From positions 20,460,001 through 20,524,000 of the forward strand of contig JBHGNT010000012.1 in the NCBI GenBank assembly GCA_043228905.1: a stretch of 64,000 nt of DNA, in the 5' to 3' direction. Both the position numbers and the translations under genes were made by a program. The notes under the pieces are model-generated. The model was not told the DNA's origin, did no database searches, and was given only the letters and a program-made list of their open reading frames with translations. Shown one piece after another: positions 36,075 through 49,330 of the stretch (its first letter is position 1; the number at the start of each line of letters is the position of its first letter). Source of the DNA: Azolla caroliniana. Its lineage: Eukaryota > Polypodiophyta.

Positions 36075-36750
36075 ACCTTGGAGTATGTGTCTCCTTCCGA
36101 AGGGGTTTACTACTTAGTAAAAACTCTCCATGTGAAAATAATGCACACTTAAATATATGTGCTTTTTCGTGGAGATTTAAGTATGACACTTAAATTATCA
36201 TGCCCGTTTAACAAGCTAGCATACTTCTTCCGAATTATTATAGATGATGAGCATGCGAGAAGTAAGTGATGGTCATCCTCCCATGCCTTGCATATCTTCA
36301 TACTAGGGTGATGACTCCATGATGTTACCTCAACGCCGAGCTTGTGTGAGTAAGTTCCAAGAATGGTTAAGTCTTTCTCGGAGCCAAGGCTCCTAGGGGT
36401 AGTAAGATGTAGTTGGACATGTTTTGGCATTTCTATCTTGTATTTGCACCAATATTGGGGGGTTAATGTTTGCAATGTAATATTCTAATTCATTTTAGCA
36501 TCTTGCCACTTCATCCTTAGCGCATCTATCAATCAATGCTCCATGATCACATACTTTATAGAAACAACTTCCATTAAGCAAAACATGGACCACCATAGCA
36601 TTGAATAGCATAACTATCACTTCCCATCCTCGAGTATCACTTTGGTTGCATTGATTCTCAAGCATATAATAACTATTCCAACCTACTTGAAGTCTAGACT
36701 CACACCACACGTTTCACCTATTTGTTAACGTGATATTGATACGAAGATTT
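36075..36750 (-). mobile_element. LINE 3' end, copy 3 (minus strand)
   Basis: The minus-strand frame 36475-36149 (TPQYWCKYKIEMPKHVQLHL; DDHHLLLACSSSIIIRKKY) parallels copy 1. The segment 36560-36740 is closely similar in DNA to 19320-19500 of the LINE at 18927-19979. Decayed. Confidence 0.65.
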
Positions 36751-37721
36751 GAAGCTTTGTACAACATAGTGTAGTTGATATGATGATAAAAACAATTTCC
36801 ATTTAAAACGTCAAGCATTTCTTAGAATTATTACAAGTCATCTTAAATTAATAAGGAGTGGGTACCAGAATACCAAAGAAAGGTGGTGCTACATGAGTAT
36901 AAAAACAAGACCCTTAGAGAAGGCAAAATAAACTAAGACCAAGGTGGAGTAATTAAAGCTCTTAATGTGTTTTTAATCAAGTCAAATGTTTTTTATAATG
37001 GGTTGAATCATTACATGTTAGGGAGGTCTTTCCATGTTAGACAAATGTCTACTGTTTGTTATGTTTATAATGGCCAACAAATAGGCATTCTTTCTTTGTG
37101 ATGGAACAACAAAAGAAGAGAAAACAATTTGAGAGTGAAAAAACCGTTCTTTTGACTTCTTGTGAAGTGCTTAACAATGATTCCTAAGTTTTTAAGTGAC
37201 AGTGAAAACCAAATGGTAAGTAAGGTCAAGAGTTTTCTCCTATACACCACTTTGAAAATGGAAAGTAGATCTCTCTTGTGGACGCATACAATTTGCTGAA
37301 TTGCATGATTTTATCACGCCCTCATTTTCCTTTTGTTTTGTTATGCTTTGGTCAGCCCATATCGTCTTTGCAAAAGGTATCATAATTTATCGCTTCTACA
37401 CACCATAACATCTAAAGTCAAGGAGGAGGCTTAACATTTGAATAAGTGGTGGTCATTGAGACATGCATGTCAAGAACTCCATGGCTTGAGATCTAGGCAA
37501 TGGATGAATGGAGATTTTCCATTTGTCCATGTCCATGTTTTAATGGATCCCCTCTAGATCTCTCTTCAATTGTTGGATGGTCATTAGTGTTATCTTATTC
37601 AATTGACCCCGGGTGTTAAAGCCATAGTGGTTGAATTGGGGATCAGATGAATACCCAATGTCAACCATTTCATATAGGTTCCTTGTATTAAAGCTTTGGA
37701 TTGTTGGTAGGAGGTCATATA
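36751..37721. other. Intergenic DNA, nothing recognised
   Basis: AT-rich with no supported reading frame. Confidence 0.45.
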
Positions 37722-37985
37722 CATTTTCATGATGTTCTTGGCCAATTTATGTCCAAACTCGTGTTTCCTTAATGTTTTTTTGGGTTGCTATGTTTGTCAT
37801 CCTTATGAAGTACTTGGCCACTGTACATTTTCATGAAGTACTTGGCATGTTTATGACCAAAATCGTGTTTTCTTAATGGTTTTTTGTGTTTCTATGTTTG
37901 TCATCCTCATGAAGTACTTGACCATGTACATTTGCATGAAGTATTTGGCCAATTTATGACCAAACTCATGTTTTCAAAGCCTCTC
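37722..37985. repeat. Tandem repeat of ~103-bp unit, about 2.5 copies
   Basis: Units begin CATTTTCATGATG / CATTTTCATGAAG / CATTTGCATGAAG at 37722, 37825 and 37929. Each continues with TTGGCC/ATG-TTTATGACCAAA, CGTGTTT-CTTAATG and CTATGTTTGTCATCC. The third unit is partial. Non-coding. Confidence 0.85.
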
Positions 37986-40173
37986 CGAAGGAAGTTCATG
38001 CTATGTGCTTGGCATTTTTATGTTGCATGATCAACATCCTTATGGTTATACACTCTACGACGATAGGACAAGATTGATTTCTATTAGTCATTATAACTAT
38101 TTATACACTCGAACATAACAAGGGAGTAGTAGCTTCGGTTTCTAAATAATCACATCTTTTTTATATCACACACTGTGTAGAGGAGTGACTCCTCTTTTCC
38201 CAAAAAATTCCCCCTTGTGTACAACAACTTTTGTAATGCAGTTCATGCTACCAAATTGTCTTTTTGGGTTCTTCCAAAATCGATGCGTGCTAAAGATAAC
38301 AATGACAAGAATCAATCTTGAGCTCTTTGTCCTACAATGTGGTTTTTTGTGCCCTTTAGTTCACATTTTGTGTTGGAGACTAAAAACCCTTGACAATTAG
38401 TAGATCAAGAGTGGCCTCTTTTGAGGTACAAGTTGAGAAGAATGACTTCTTGTGTGCGGTGCAAGTTTTGTAGATGATGATTATGCTACCAACATAGTCT
38501 TTTTATCATTTCACGTGTTTTATGATATGCCTATGTTTTGTCAATTTTATTTGAAACTAACCTATTTTCAGTAATAAATGCATTTATTTTTATTAACATT
38601 TTTGTGTGATATGTAAAAGTGCTTTAATAAGCTATTTCCAAAATAAATATATGCGTTTTAATTAGTATTCTTGTGTGACAAGGCATTTCCGAAAGATAAA
38701 ATAAATATTTATCTTGAAGGAAGAGATGCATACAATTGTTATTATAATGTATATTTGATGTGGTTTATATACTCGAGAAGAAGGTAAAGTGGAACTTTTG
38801 GCCCTCAGTGGGTTTGATAGTAAGCTAAAATTGGTATAGAAACTAAGAAGGTTACTGACCCAAAATTAGATCAATTGAGTCGAACGATGTGAATGCTTGA
38901 GCCAAAATTGTCTCCAACTAGCTTTGACGAATTACAATGAGTCTTTGAATGCTGACATGAAATGCCATAGTTTTCACATCACTAAATTTTCTCAATGAAG
39001 ACTTGATTTCTCATTACAAAAACCTTCCCAAAACTCTTATCGATCAAAATTAGATAGCTCTTTGTATTTATTTTCTCCTTTTCTTTCCCTTCCAGTTTTG
39101 TGATCCCAATTGTGTTATAGCGGCGAAAGTTGGAAGCTACTTAACATGAATAAAAATGATAATCTTGCCTCTACAATATGCTAATGGTATATGATTAACA
39201 TTCATCATAATGTTGATTAACATTGCAATTAATGGATCTCTACGAATGGATAATTGTGATAATGGATAAAGTTATATTAAAATATGATTTGAAGTATGGG
39301 ATGAGGTGTATTGCTTTTGACTATGGCACCGGATGTATCGCTTTTCAAGCATGGCACAAGTGATATTTTTATTATGTCTCCAAATATTCAAAGTAAAATA
39401 TTCGCAATCTTTCTCCTCTTTTCTAAGAGACATTGTTTTGGTTTCTTTATAATAAGAGACGAAAGGACTTGCTAGTTAAAGTTTCTCCCTACATATTTTG
39501 TTCCCTTTATACACACTCTTGGGAATTCTCCTCAAGAAAAGAAAGGATCTTGATTCTCCTTTAAGAGTAAAAGTGAAATCTCTATACACATTTTATACGG
39601 GCATTTGCATCTATTTATCACATCACACTATAGTACACGCCATCGTCTTAACATGAACATGTGGTTAGTAAGACCAAGGGGGAGGGAAGAACATTGAACC
39701 AACAAAGTAAACTATGGGAAATTCTATATTGTAGATTACTTGGTTAGGCAATGAAATTTAAGAAAAACATAAACATTGGTGACAATATCTAAGAGCACTT
39801 TAAATTTAACAACAAATAATGATGAGAAAACATGGATTCGTATTATTAATTGGAACCAAATAAACATCCATAATGAAGATGAGGTGGTACAAGATGTGGG
39901 CTAACTGTCATTAAACCACATATATTGTTATGTGTCTTGCTCTCTTTAGCCTTTAGAGGGATAATCTTTACAAAGTAATTTCAATAGGTGAGGCTTGATT
40001 CCTAAACTAGCATTCCAAGTAGATATATTGATCATGGCAAGTGGAGGAAGGTTTACAATAAGTTGAATCCTAGTAAACATTATTAATGCAAGTGTTATAG
40101 TTTGGCCTTTTGTGATCAGGTACTTAAAAGGAACACCAAATTATACTATAAGAGTTCTTATAAATTTGGCAAT
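37986..40173. other. Intergenic DNA, nothing recognised
   Basis: AT-rich and without supported coding sequence; the right end contains the 3' flank of the membrane-protein gene at 40174. Confidence 0.45.
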
Positions 40174-40911
40174 CTAAGGGAAGGTACAAGTAGCATTGCA
40201 TGCGGCGTGGAAATCGGCGACGATGGGCCGACAAAGAAGCTGGTAGCACCAGAACATGATAATTGAGGAGATAAGGATGACGGTGACGAAGACAACAATG
40301 TCGAAAGCGTAGTTTCGGAGCACGTAAAGTAGGCGAAGGTGCAATGGCGTATCGGTTCCAAGAAGAATAACGTTGCTCGACGATAGAATGTCTAGAGGCT
40401 CGTTGGATGGGTTGGAGATGTCAAGTAGTGCACCATGGGTCATGATCTTATCGATCGCGGTCAAGATCGCATCGACCTCTCCATTTATTTGGTCTAGCTC
40501 CCAATGGCGGTAGTGGAGTCGTCGGAGCTTGGGGACAAGGGACACAAGTGTGACTATCGTGGTGGTGAGCGAGATCATGAACGGAACCCACCATCGTTCG
40601 CACCCGAGGGCCGTGTTGGACTGCACGAGGGCCGTCAAAACTATCCCTTGAAAGACCGAAAAGAGGGATAGGAATTGGTAGATTTGTTGTTGCGTCGAAC
40701 TCAAGTCTTGAAGCTTCCGGTGCCTTCGGCACCACAACTTCTGCTCCTCCTTCCGGTACCTCTCGAGCCATGACCGGTGACACTTGCTCGCGCAAAGCTC
40801 CGCTAGGACAACCATCTTCGGCCTCCTCTCCACCATCGCTATATGGACCAATACATCATCGCCATGGGTGCTTGACACATTCTCGAGGTCCATTGTAAAG
40901 TGTTGATCCAT
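40174..40911 (-). CDS. Unrecognised plant membrane protein, about 245 aa, three predicted membrane segments
   Basis: Function not recognised. The frame is rich in CG compared with its AT-rich surroundings, which supports a real gene. From ATG 40911 the product is 245 aa. Residues 27-66 are basic and charged. Hydrophobic segments lie at about 77-97 (QFLSLFSVFQGIVLTALVQS), 107-126 (WWVPFMISLTTTIVTLVSLV) and 203-224. A polar stretch (127-195) separates the second and third. The STQQQIYQFLSLFSVFQG stretch reminds me of uncharacterised plant membrane proteins, but I cannot name a family. The frame stays open 28 codons further upstream without an ATG, up to an in-frame TAA, so a 5' exon or the 40911 start are both possible. 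The next gene (42667-45840) has the same orientation and is also a small membrane protein. Confidence 0.7.
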   Translation of the reverse strand: MDQHFTMDLENVSSTHGDDVLVHIAMVERRPKMVVLAELCASKCHRSWLERYRKEEQKLWCRRHRKLQDLSSTQQQIYQFLSLFSVFQGIVLTALVQSNTALGCERWWVPFMISLTTTIVTLVSLVPKLRRLHYRHWELDQINGEVDAILTAIDKIMTHGALLDISNPSNEPLDILSSSNVILLGTDTPLHLRLLYVLRNYAFDIVVFVTVILISSIIMFWCYQLLCRPIVADFHAACNATCTFP

Positions 40912-42666
40912 GAACCTAGGCTCGATCGATGACTTCTCTCGTTTAAATTCGTCTTCACTTCCTTGGGATGGCTTCTTAAACCTTACTCTAGCCACACTTG
41001 AGATAAATATTTTCCCATCTCTTTTCTTTTAAGTTTTAACCATTTATTCTTCACACATTGAATTGTACTACTCTTAGAGACCCCATCGATAGTAAAGAAA
41101 AAGGAGCCACGACATGTGCCTTTAATTTATTCTTTTATTACCCGACAATGTGATTACCACTTTGACACAATTTTGCTACATCATGTATCGTTTATCATTT
41201 TTCTAAATTGCTTGCCACATCATATCCATTCAAGAGGGGGTTAACAAACTCAAGGTACAAAACCACCTCAACTATGACAAGGTTCTATCTTTTATCTTTT
41301 CTTCCTTGGTATGTTTATTACAACAATATGATAAAGTTGAGTTTCCAAATCCCAAAATATTGTTCTTGTTTGCTGTAACTACGTAGGAGGCACCTCAAAC
41401 ATAACATATGGAACCAATTGTAATAAGATAGTCTCCTCTAATAGGGTAGAAGTTCCATGTAATTATCGTAAGATTATCCCTCATGTGCTTAAGTAGAAAC
41501 CACACATATTTACTGAAAATATTCTTCATATGCTTAAGTAGAGAGTGGACTCATGTACTACACTACATATCTTGATGTTTCACTAGAGACTGGGGCTTCT
41601 GTGTTTGACTTGGCTAGCTTGTGCACCATTGATGCATACAATAATTGATGGTGGGAAGAATTGTTGATGTTCAATGGTTTGACGAATCCTAGTAGAAATG
41701 TTCCTCATCCTCAATCTCATTATTATCATAGAGCATATATAAGTAGTTTGATCTCGGTAATTCTCTACAAGGGCTTTGCTTTCCACCATGTTCATATTGT
41801 CGAAGGTATACATGGCCAAGTGTTTATTATAATTTTCTATGAAAGTGCACAAATACCCACATTTTAATACATTTGCAAGAAATTTAGGTTATATGATCAT
41901 CCTCCATTGATTGCCCTAATCATAACAATATAAATGATTAGGACCAAACTTTCGATAAAGATACTAATAATAAATTGTCTACTTATTCCCTTGGTTATGC
42001 TGAACATAATGCATTTGTGTATGAGAAGTATCTACACTATCTTCCTATGAAGTAAGATGTTAGTTCTAGGTCACATACTATGTTGACATTAAAAATTAAA
42101 TTGTTTAGCTAATGTTTAGTGTTTGGGCAAAACGTGAAAAAGATGTGTACTACTAGGCATTGCTAGTACCAACTAGTTAGGTCCAATGTATTCATATTGC
42201 TTGGCAACAAAATGGATGAAAAACTTATACTTCCACTAAATTTTCATGTGGTAACAATGGAGAAAGCATTTTAGACAATAACTTGGCATATTTCAATCTT
42301 GAACTTTTATCACATTAGTAATCCTAGGTAATTGTCACATACGTATAGAGATCAATGAAGATAGTTGGAAATAATCTATCCAAGTATGTTTCCAATTGCC
42401 TTTATTACTAATGCAATGAACTAGATAGCCCAAAGTTTTTCGGGTGAATATAGTCTTGTAGTGTGACAATATATATACATACATTTTGAACTTTGACCTA
42501 CTAGGCTTGAGACTTGGAGAAATCTCAAGAAAATACTTTATTCTATAGTAAATTTCAATTGATTACGATGACATTTTGAAAGATTCCAATGTAAACAATT
42601 TAACTCAATGCAAAATTATCTTTATTAATAGATCAATCAATATAATATCAAAATGAAAGAAGAAAA
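40912..42666. other. Intergenic DNA between two membrane-protein genes
   Basis: No supported gene. It presumably includes the promoter of the 40174-40911 gene on the right and the 3' flank of the 42667-45840 gene on the left of that gene's exons. Confidence 0.45.
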
Positions 42667-45600
42667 CTATGTCTCCCCAATGAGAGCTTCTTCTAATGTA
42701 TCTATCTCAGTAGTAGCATGATGTGCATTCCGAGATAGTATGTAAGAATCAATCACAGTGAGCACATACACCCCTATCCATATGACCAAAGTCCCAACAA
42801 AATATTCTATTCCGACTGGGCAGGACAAAGCAAAGATGAAGAGGACAATTCCAAACACCATCAATAGCGCCCCTGCATGAAAATAAATTTGCTTTCAACA
42901 ATGATCATGTAACATTGAAGCATAGGAAATTATATTTCCTTGTAATGTAAGTTCTATCTTGAGCTTTTGCAAGAATTAAGACAATGGTAAATGTTCACAA
43001 ATGCTAGTTAGAAATTATGACACATACATACTATTCTTGTGATAACTTGCAATCACTTGAAATTCTTGTAAACCAAAGTGATTTCAAAAATAGAGATAAT
43101 GGCAAGTGGGCATGAAAGCAACAACAATGCATATAAATATAAAAAGGCAAATTTGGACCTATAAGTAAGAACTTGCATAATGTGGTTTGATGTACACAAA
43201 ATTGTTGAAGCAAACAAAATCAAACATGCATAGAAAGTGGAACAACTTCTTGACTAATGCATGTCATGCTTGAGTAATTAAATGGAAGGATGAAGGCTTA
43301 TTTACCCGATCGTCCATGAATTCTTCTCCAATGGTGTGGTTGATGGTTTTGGAAGAAGATTGGAACTCCAATTGAGGAATTGGGATCCACGTACTTAACA
43401 AAATAGAAAGAACCAAGTTTTTAAAGTAATATTGGATTAAAAAACAAAAGGTAATCGTTATGTTTTGAAGTACTAAAATACGAGGGACAGTTAAATATGA
43501 AAAAAGTACGAGAAACCCTCACATTTATCTCTAGAGATTGGAGATTTTTTGGGATGTAGAAGATATCTCACATGTTTGAGATTTACAAGATGCCCCACAT
43601 TTTGAAAAGTCTCACACTTCATGTTACAAAATGCCCACATAAAATTTACCATATGAACATGTCTTGTCCCATAAAGCATGCATTACATTAATTTACATAT
43701 TTGGAATTTTGTGCAAGCACTTTGTAGTGACAACATTGAATGATTTTACTCATGCATATAATTGACTACATTTATCCACTTTTCTAAGCCTTCAAAAACT
43801 CGACTTGTTACAATCCACATACATATTTAATATTGAAGGTGACTGTAGTTACACATATTTATATCATTATAGTTTATCACATTTGTAGTGCTATTTATTT
43901 CTATATTTTATACATTGAATTCTAGTCAAATGATTTGTGCATACCTGGAGATTGTAGCCAAGCCAAATGAGAATTCTAGTCAAATGATTCGTGCATACCT
44001 GGAGATTGTAGCCAAGCCAAATGAGAGCCCAAATGGCAATGTTGGTGGTGAAGACTCGTGGAAGAAAGTCATTAGAGTCACTAATGGCCGATGGGATGAT
44101 GACCAATACAAAGACCATAAAAATCAGCACACCAGGTAAGGCGATGATGTTGGCCACAGCATAAGAAGACTCCCCACTAAAAAAAACACTTGATAATAAG
44201 TGTTTAGCCTCCATAAAAAATTTCAACATTTCCGTTATTAGGAAACACGTCCACACTCATGGTTTTGGATAATAATGCGAGAATAATGTTTATCATCAAC
44301 AAGTGTGTGTCCAAAAGGTACCCCATGCTTAGCTAGATGTGGATGGATGAAGAGGTCTTATACACTAAGATTTTAGTGTTTTCTTTTCCTTGTGAAAAGG
44401 AAGCCTTGTTTTTATCGTGTACTTCACCATATCACATAGATGAAATGTGCCATATCAAGTTAATACAAATTGTAGTCATTCTAGGACTCTAACCTTGCAT
44501 GTCAAAATCATTATTCATGGTTATCATCACAAAGTTTTTGTAATACATATTGGTGTAATTATTCTATGAACCTCATCTATTCTTATCTTATGTAACCATA
44601 GACCTACCTTGTAATGCCTATTGAGACTCAAATTGAAAGCTTCATATCAATCCATACATTGTTTTTATCTCATACACCTATAAGAATGGTGTCTAACATA
44701 CTGTAATTTCTCAAATAAAAAGCTTCTCGTTAAACCATACATTATTTTTTTATCTTACATGACCACGTTTGCTGTGACTTTTAGCTACTTCCTTCAATGT
44801 TTTACAAAGAATATAAACACTCACCTTGAAAATCTATGGCTAAGTAAGAGGATGTCACACTTAGTTATGTGATGAAATTTAAGAAAGAAGGAACCATTGC
44901 CATTCTAGGATTGAAACCTTGTAGGTCAAATTCATGGATATCATCATCATGTTTAACCAATTATGATATGCATGTGGGTGCAATGATCGACATACCACAT
45001 TTTAGATGTTCTTCCATGCCTAGTTTCATGTAGTATGGAGCAAAGACACCTAGCTTATAATACGTTTTTAACTATGTGTGAGAGGATTTCATTTATATAA
45101 AATATTCTAACACATCGAGGATTTTTACTCATGGAAAGAGGTTAACAAGCCATGTATGAAAAATGGTCGCGAAATTTCGCACCATATTGTTTTATATCAA
45201 AATATGTCACCTTGGTATAATATAATGGATGAGATTGGAGAGATTTTTTCCAGCTTTAGTACAAGGCAATGAACTCTATATGATGATTAAGTACCTATCT
45301 ATATATTACTCAAAAAACTACACTACCATAGAATGGGATGATTCTCATGCTTAAACTGACATTGTTAATATTATTTTAGATACAAAATTGAGAGAGTCTT
45401 ATTCTTCCTTCAAAGCTTTGGAAATTTGTTAAAAACAAATCATTGTAGGATTTGGCAACAACAACCCATTATGTAGTAGTGTTAGTGATTGGCCTACATA
45501 ATTGAGTACATGAATTACCTTTGGGCCTTTAGCTTGGGATCATGGCATGCCACTTGGTACATTACATATGGTATCACAAGTTGGAGGAATGGGAATACCA

Positions 45601-45840
45601 ATAGTCCTACCCATCTTGGTACCCACACAATTGGGTGACCTACACCATATCATTAGGTCCACAAGATTAGCTTGTTGAAAGAAATTAAAGAATATAATGG
45701 ATAACTAGCAAGATCTTGTACATACCAAAGGCGCTCCACCATAGGGGTAAAGAATCCGAGGTATTCTCCCAATTGTATATAGCAAGGATTAAGCTTGTGA
45801 TTGTGAGTAGAAGAGGAAGAGCAACTGGATTATTAGCCAT
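42667..45840 (-). CDS. Unrecognised multi-exon membrane protein (exons 45726-45840, 43999-44176, 43306-43393, 42667-42872)
   Basis: Assembled from splice sites on the minus strand. Exon 1 (ATG 45840) encodes 38 residues with a hydrophobic segment (VALPLLLTITSLILAIYNW) and ends at G/GTATGT. Exon 2 (59 codons, membrane segment IALPGVLIFMVFVLVIIPSA) ends CAG/GTATGC. Exon 3 (YVDPNSSIGVPIFFQ...) joins in phase 0 and ends G/GTAAAT. Exon 4 after TGCAG joins in phase 1 and carries two more membrane segments (MVFGIVLFIFALSCPVGIEY, VGTLVIWIGVYVLTVIDSYI) and stop TAG 42667. Exons 2-4 join perfectly. The exon 1 to exon 2 junction is off by one base (phase 1 into phase 2), so an extra small exon, another acceptor, or a decaying gene is possible. 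The 3' end of exon 2 is duplicated. Family unknown. Confidence 0.6.
43917..44024 (-). repeat. 54-bp tandem duplication spanning an exon end and its splice donor
   Basis: Copies 43917-43970 and 43971-44024 differ at one base. Each contains the end of exon 2 (IWLGYNLQ) and a CAG/GTATGC donor (exon ends 43999 and 43945). The unit length is a multiple of three, so use of the distal donor would add 18 residues without changing frame. Confidence 0.9.
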
Positions 45841-47499
45841 AATTCAATCGATCTAGAATGTATTAATGACATGTAGTCACCCACTGCGTATCAATTTGGT
45901 CGATCTATCGACCTATCTTTAATTATGTATTTAGTGAGAATAAAAGAGAATCAAATTAGAACGTGTTGGAGACATCCTATGGCAATTTGTCATTATATTA
46001 GAGATCATGTTCACCATTATATATTAAAGCTCATTTATAATATTAAAACATTTTAACTTTTCCATTTTTGTTATGGGTATAATTTAAGGTGAATGGTTTT
46101 TTTTGTATTTTATCATGGTCAATCATCATTGATGAATCACTTTTTCACTGTAAACTTTTTATTGACTTGCCATTAATACATTGAAAAGGTCAATGATGAT
46201 ATCACCAATGTTGATTTAATCGTATTGAATGCAATATCATATAGGATATCCAGTCGTGCGTGTGACAATAGTGTAATTATGATCAAGAGTTTTGGTGTAA
46301 TTATGATCAAGAGTTGAAGGAATCAGACCCTTACTAGTCCTCTTAGTTTTGGCTTCTCCTAGGTCAATTATTGCACCAAAAATCTACATTTCCATCATTG
46401 TGGGTTCAGATTACATGTGAGTGTTGCAATAGATGCATCAATATTTATGGAGACATCTTTTTGGAGATCCCCTCTACATTTGATCTATAAAACCTTATAA
46501 GGGAAGTTCATGGAAACAAGCCAAACTCATCAAAATTGTTCCCTAGGTCTTTAAAGTTGGAAACATATAAGGTCCTTTGGAAGTTGAGATTGACAATGCC
46601 CAAAGAGTACTTTTGCTCCTCTTGGTAGGGTGGCTAAACTTTGAAAGCCAAGACTTTCAAGCTATGACCATGTACATTCTAGTGTCTGACAACATTGGAA
46701 GGTGATTGAGATATCATGGTTGCAAGAGAATCAATATGCCTAAACGGATTGCACATGACAACCTCAATGCATTCATGGGAGATAATTAGAAGGATTATTA
46801 ATTTTCTCTTCAAGATTGATGTTTTGAAGGTTGCTCAATCAAGCTCACACCAACCTAATGCATACATGGGAGATAATTGAAAGATTATTAATCTTCTTTT
46901 CAAGATCGATGTTTTGAAGGTTGCTCAACCAAACCAAACCTATAGTGTTGGGACACATCTATCAAATATCTAGTCACTCTCATGTGGGGTTTTGTGAGAT
47001 GGAGAAGACTTGCTGAAGAAATACAAAATTATGAAAATGAGTGTGTTGATTTTCTTCTTCTCTCTATGGAAGACAGGTATTGGATGCCTTTGTTTGGTAG
47101 AGGACAAGGTTTGCTCTACGATATCTTCTTTAGCAATTTGGCTATTGTGGAAAGCAATATGTAAATGTGTATTTTAGAAAGTCCAATAGAATGTGGTTAA
47201 CTTAGTCAAGAAGATATTGTTGATGCTTCTACATTGAACTAAGAGGTCCATATGAGGCCCAATAAATGGTTACCCTAATGTTCTGTTTTATAAGCAACAA
47301 CATTTTAGAGAAATGTGGACGAAGACAACGATCTTCACCTCTTATCGTGAGAGAATGAAGGGGCCATATGCTCCACCAAGGTGATCTTTTCCGTCCCGCA
47401 TTATGGAAAGATCATGATTTTAGATGTGTCAATATAGTTTCTAGGGTAGTTGCGTGAGGGCTTTTGCTATTCGACATGTTGATTGATGTGGGTATGGTG
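45841..47499. other. Intergenic AT-rich DNA
   Basis: No supported gene. A direct repeat (GGAGATAATTnnAAGGATTATTAATnTTCTnTTCAAGAT) occurs near 46778 and 46870. Confidence 0.45.
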
Positions 47500-47549
47500 G
47501 TTGTGTTTTCATGTATGAGTTCATCAATACCAAGGTGAATCGTTTTAAA

Positions 47550-48060
47550 AAAACGGCTAGTCACTCTCACATATGCGCAGGATTCCTTGGAGAAAGAGAC
47601 ATTCAAGTGCGTGATAGTCATAGAGTGAGAAGAAAGCATCCTCAACATGGAGGTCAACCCTTATCTAGTGAATATGTCCAAAGGTCTACTGATCAAAAAG
47701 ACATATTTGCTTGGTCCTTAGTGGACGTACAATTTTGATTGTTGGCTTTACTAACATCAAATCCACTTGAAGTAGGAATCCACCCTCATACAACATTGAC
47801 AAAATAGAATGAATCCCAATTATAATATTTATTAATTTCTATTGGTGGGATTCATTCAGCTCATTAACAATGATACATTGTTTAGTTTTATTCTCATCAT
47901 TCCAGAGAATAAATAACAAGATACACGTTTATGTTGAATATTACAAGCTCAATGCAACCACAATATGTGACACCTTTCCTTTTCCACTTATGAATAATGT
48001 CCTCAATATAAAGGTCAACCATAAAATGTATGGTTTCCTTTATGAGCACTAATGAAATGA
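47550..48060 (+). pseudogene. Ty3/Gypsy polyprotein remnant (pre-RT and first RT motifs)
   Basis: STDQKDIFAWSLVDV near 47690-47735 matches the conserved segment before Gypsy RT. The next frame (47870-48052) has NNKIHVYVEYYKLNATTICD-x-FPFP-x-MNNVL and VNHKMYGFLYEH, which aligns by eye with the K-R-V-C-V-D-Y-R-x-L-N ... D-x-F-P-L-P ... YSFLDG RT start. Frames are broken and catalytic residues are changed. Confidence 0.6.
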
Positions 48061-49330
48061 ACATGTGTACATGTTTTATAGCAAGTTAACCATGTCAGAT
48101 CATTAAGTTCGCCATGTGATCAAGCTAAACTCAGCCAACACCTGCTTCTTTATAACACCTGAACATGACATCATGGAAATGAACATTAAAAGGCTAGGAT
48201 GCAACTACTATGAATCTTATTAGATTTAAAATTGTGGAAAGGGAGATGAACATTTGGATTGTTACGCACTTAAGTGGGATACAATGTGAAGTTATGTTAC
48301 TCAAATTTATAGCCATAATTTGTAAAAGAACATTGATGAGAGACACAAGAACATTAGTAAGGAACACATGCCTAGAGATTCTCTTGACTTTATTGAATGT
48401 GAGATATTGAGAATAAAAGGGAATTCGACATTGCTTATTAGTGAAGATTCACAAAACCAAACATCATTCAGGCAAGTAACACAACTTCAACCCCTTTAGA
48501 TGAGGAAGAGATATGTCACCTCCAAACGACATTCTAAGAGGCACTTTGAGGGAAAATGATTGAACAACGACATTGTTGTGAAGTGGGAAATGCATAGAAT
48601 GAATTTAGTTAAACTAGGGTTATGAAAAAGGTTGATTGATGGATCGAAGGTGTGGTGAGAAAGACATTTTGTGACTTATTATTATTATTATTTGGGAGAG
48701 TGTGTGGCATGTGCTAAAATAAAAAAGCACCTACTTTTTTATTTGGGGAGAAAACCTTGTTGACCTATAAAAGGGTGAAGAAAACTCATTGTTTGGGGGA
48801 GAAATGGAGAGACATAGAAGCTCTACTGGATTGAGAAGCGAGGAGGCTAGGGTAGTGAATCAAGAGGGCATGCAAGTCCAACATCGATAAGAGATGATGT
48901 GACCGTTGATCGTGGAGACGTTGCATTGAAACTCAAGGATTTCCCCGTGAAGCTCCACTCCAAACTTATCTTCTTCGATAATTCTTTTCTTCTTCTTCAT
49001 CATCATCTTCTCCTCTGCATACTTATTGTGTTAGGGTTTTTATTTTCTTCTTTTTCATGAAATTTAGGGTTCTTAGTTTATGCGTTATTTCTTAAAACTT
49101 ACCACAGTTCTAATCAGTTATGCCAACATATTGTAAACCCTACTTTATAAAGGGAATTTCTTTCTTAATTCAATGTTTTTTTGCCTATAAAGTGAATAAT
49201 TTGGACTTAATATTATAAAATCCATTTGTAATCTCATGGTATTTAGGTTAATTATGTGATTCAATCCTAATCTTGCGAATAATTCACTATTCAACACGTT
49301 GCTACCTTCGACTCTGGGTTACATTGAACT
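48061..49330. other. Intergenic DNA, nothing firm
   Basis: May include further eroded Gypsy sequence up to about 48420. No other supported features. Confidence 0.4.

Noticed and set aside
40912-40995. GTG-initiated extension of the 40174 membrane protein
   Set aside because: A plant nuclear gene would not normally start at GTG; the first in-frame ATG is 40911. An upstream exon remains possible.
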